Assembly (NCBI GenBank): GCA_003219925.1
Contig: QHQU01000031.1
Span: 1 to 7,075 of the forward strand
Source of the DNA: Verrucomicrobiota bacterium
Lineage (GTDB): Bacteria; Verrucomicrobiota; Verrucomicrobiia; Chthoniobacterales; UBA10450
DNA length: 7,075 nucleotides
Direction of reading: 5' to 3'
Within the stretch, counting starts at the first letter, position 1, and each line of letters begins with the position of its first letter. The notes below the pieces were generated by a model that saw nothing but the letters and a program-made list of their open reading frames with translations, ran no database searches and was not told the origin of the DNA. Of this stretch, positions 5,621 through 7,075 are shown in pieces. A program made the translations under genes and the position numbers.

Positions 5621-6517
5621 ATGAATCCCGACCGCGCTCTCGAGCTTAAAGTGGGCATTTTTGTTGCCATTGGGCTGGCCATGATTGGGGGATTCGTACT
5701 GAAATTCGGCCGGCTCGGCGAAGGTTTTAAGGTCTACTACGATCTGACAGTCCGATTCAAAGACGCCAGCGGTTTGCTAAAGGGCTCGGATGTGTTGCTG
5801 AGTGGCGCGAAGATTGGACGAGTTTCGGGGGGACCGAGGCTGTTGCGCGAAGGCGAGGGGGTGGCCGTTCCGCTGCGAATTTATGAATACGTTAAACTCC
5901 CGAAAGGTAGCCAATTCACAGTGGGAAGTTCGGGATTGCTGGGCGATCGATTCGTCAATGTGGTCACTCCACCCGGTCCGCCGAAGGAGTATGTCCCGAA
6001 AAACGCCGTGCTAGATGGGGAGCGTCCGACCGGGATGGATGACCTGACTCATGCGGGGAGCCAATTGATCGAGGAGTTGCGCGGCACAGTTCAAAACATC
6101 AATGGCACATTCACTCGGTTGAATACCGAAGCGCTCTCGCCCGACGCGATGCATGATTTGCGAGCGAGCATCGAGCATTTGAACGAGACCACCAATAGCC
6201 TGGCGCAATCTTCCAAAAAACTCGATGGCGTTGTCGAGAAAGCGGACGCAACCATGGCGTCGGCGAAAAAGGATGCAGACGATTTGCAGGGTGCGATTGG
6301 GGAGGCGCGCAAGACTTTTTCAGCAGCCACGCAATTAATGCGCGAAGCGACCAACGGAAATGGTTTGCTTGCCAGCCTGATTAAGGATTCTGATATGGCC
6401 CGTGATCTTCGTGCTTTGGTGGCGAATTTACGAACACATGGGGTCCTTTTTTATCGTGACTCCGCGGCTAAGGCCCTGCCATCGCCTTCGCCGGCGAAAC
6501 GCCGCACTTCTCCCTGA
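5621..6517 (+). CDS. mlaD: MlaD-family MCE-domain lipid-binding protein
   Basis: A 298-residue substrate-binding subunit of the Mla transporter. It is anchored in the inner membrane by one N-terminal helix (about 11-28, VGIFVAIGLAMIGGFVLKF), with the rest in the periplasm. The MCE domain spans about 38-118: YYDLTVRFKDASGLLKGSDV, then GAKIGRVSG, and FTVGSSGLLGDRFVNVV at its end. In the family this domain forms a hexameric ring with a lipid channel. Residues 140-285 are predicted helical, rich in Ala, Asp, Lys and Thr, and extend well beyond the short E. coli MlaD; such tails can form a longer tube or coiled coil. The C-terminus is basic (KRRTSP). No SD is seen before the ATG. It follows mlaF after 260 bp of repeats and is only 3 nt from the next gene. 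Confidence 0.92.
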   Translation: MNPDRALELKVGIFVAIGLAMIGGFVLKFGRLGEGFKVYYDLTVRFKDASGLLKGSDVLLSGAKIGRVSGGPRLLREGEGVAVPLRIYEYVKLPKGSQFTVGSSGLLGDRFVNVVTPPGPPKEYVPKNAVLDGERPTGMDDLTHAGSQLIEELRGTVQNINGTFTRLNTEALSPDAMHDLRASIEHLNETTNSLAQSSKKLDGVVEKADATMASAKKDADDLQGAIGEARKTFSAATQLMREATNGNGLLASLIKDSDMARDLRALVANLRTHGVLFYRDSAAKALPSPSPAKRRTSP

Positions 6518-6520
6518 AAC

Positions 6521-7075
6521 ATGACACCGGTTTTTACCGTTAATCTTTTGCGGGTGCTGTTCGTGACCTTTTGTGGAGTGGTTGGCTCCCTGATTTCCTC
6601 TGAACTGCTCGAACAAACTGTCCCAGGTTTGCTCGTAGGTGTTCTGCTCGGGCTGATCGTTGTCCTGGTGGACAGACTTTTGAAGGGAATCTCCCTCCGG
6701 GCATTTTCGTCCGCCACCTTCGGTCTTTTGCTCGGCCTCATTTTCGCCAGTCTTCTGAGCGGATCGCAGGTTTTACGCTTTCAATCGGAAACCGTTCAAT
6801 GGTCGGTGCGGTTGGTTGTCTACGTCGTTTTCGCCTACTTCGGGATGATGCTGGCGATGCGGAGCAATCGCGATGAATTTTCGCTTATCATTCCGTATGT
6901 CCGCTTTACTCGCGAAACGGCGGAGCACGAACCGCTCCTCGTCGATACCAGCGCGATCATTGACGGACGCATCGCCGAGTTATGCGCGACCGGTTTTCTC
7001 AGTCGTGCCCTCATTGTGCCGCGTTTTGTCCTGACCGAATTGCAAGCACTGGCCGATTCGCGCGAACCGGTTAAG
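6521..7075 (+). CDS. yacL: YacL-like membrane-anchored PIN-domain protein, N-terminal part (3' end outside window)
   Basis: The first 185 codons of a gene that runs off the right edge with no stop. The N-terminus has about four hydrophobic segments (near 8-27, 34-50, 60-80 and 95-112). A PIN nuclease domain starts near 140 with LLVDTSAIIDGRIAELCATG, and VPRFVLTELQALADS follows. The Asp of VDTS and the Glu of LTELQ are expected metal ligands. The order membrane segments, then PIN with the DTSxIIDGRI motif, matches B. subtilis YacL, where a TRAM RNA-binding domain follows; here that would lie beyond 7075. The likely role is a membrane-bound RNase, inferred from the family. It starts 3 nt after the mlaD stop with no SD, so it is probably co-transcribed and translationally coupled with mlaD. 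Confidence 0.88.
   Translation, partial: MTPVFTVNLLRVLFVTFCGVVGSLISSELLEQTVPGLLVGVLLGLIVVLVDRLLKGISLRAFSSATFGLLLGLIFASLLSGSQVLRFQSETVQWSVRLVVYVVFAYFGMMLAMRSNRDEFSLIIPYVRFTRETAEHEPLLVDTSAIIDGRIAELCATGFLSRALIVPRFVLTELQALADSREPVK

Overview
The window looks like chromosomal DNA of a diderm bacterium with moderately high GC. Three things point, by inference only, to a soil Verrucomicrobiota lineage (Chthoniobacterales-like). One is the mix of a ClpC-type unfoldase, a YacL-like PIN protein and an Mla lipid-transport set. The second is a REP/RAYT element. The third is a scattered repeat beginning GTCATTCTGAGCG or similar. Gene starts carry weak or no Shine-Dalgarno motifs.

Layout: (1) 1-1486, plus strand: the C-terminal part of ClpC, cut by the left edge. 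(2) 1487-1587: a roughly 86 bp repeat/hairpin element between convergent genes. (3) 2991-1588, minus strand: a two-gene unit of a small lipoprotein and a Xer-type tyrosine recombinase, 3 nt apart. (4) 3077-6517, plus strand: a small HMA-like protein without CxxC, then mlaE (permease), mlaF (ATPase) and mlaD (MCE substrate-binding subunit). (5) 6521-7075, plus strand: the N-terminal part of a membrane-anchored PIN-domain protein (YacL type), cut by the right edge.

The Mla genes should form one inner-membrane ABC transporter that moves phospholipids between the membranes of the envelope. Two repeat islands lie inside this cluster. Between mlaE and mlaF are two inverted REP hairpins, each with a 5' GTAG tag, followed by a frameshifted and 3'-truncated REP-associated tyrosine transposase (RAYT). 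Between mlaF and mlaD are two diverged copies of the GTCATTCTGAGCG-type repeat, and a third copy lies after clpC.

The most interesting signal is this decayed REPtron, a RAYT gene with its own REP pair, inside a transporter operon. I see no CRISPR array, no tRNA or rRNA gene and no new defence system.
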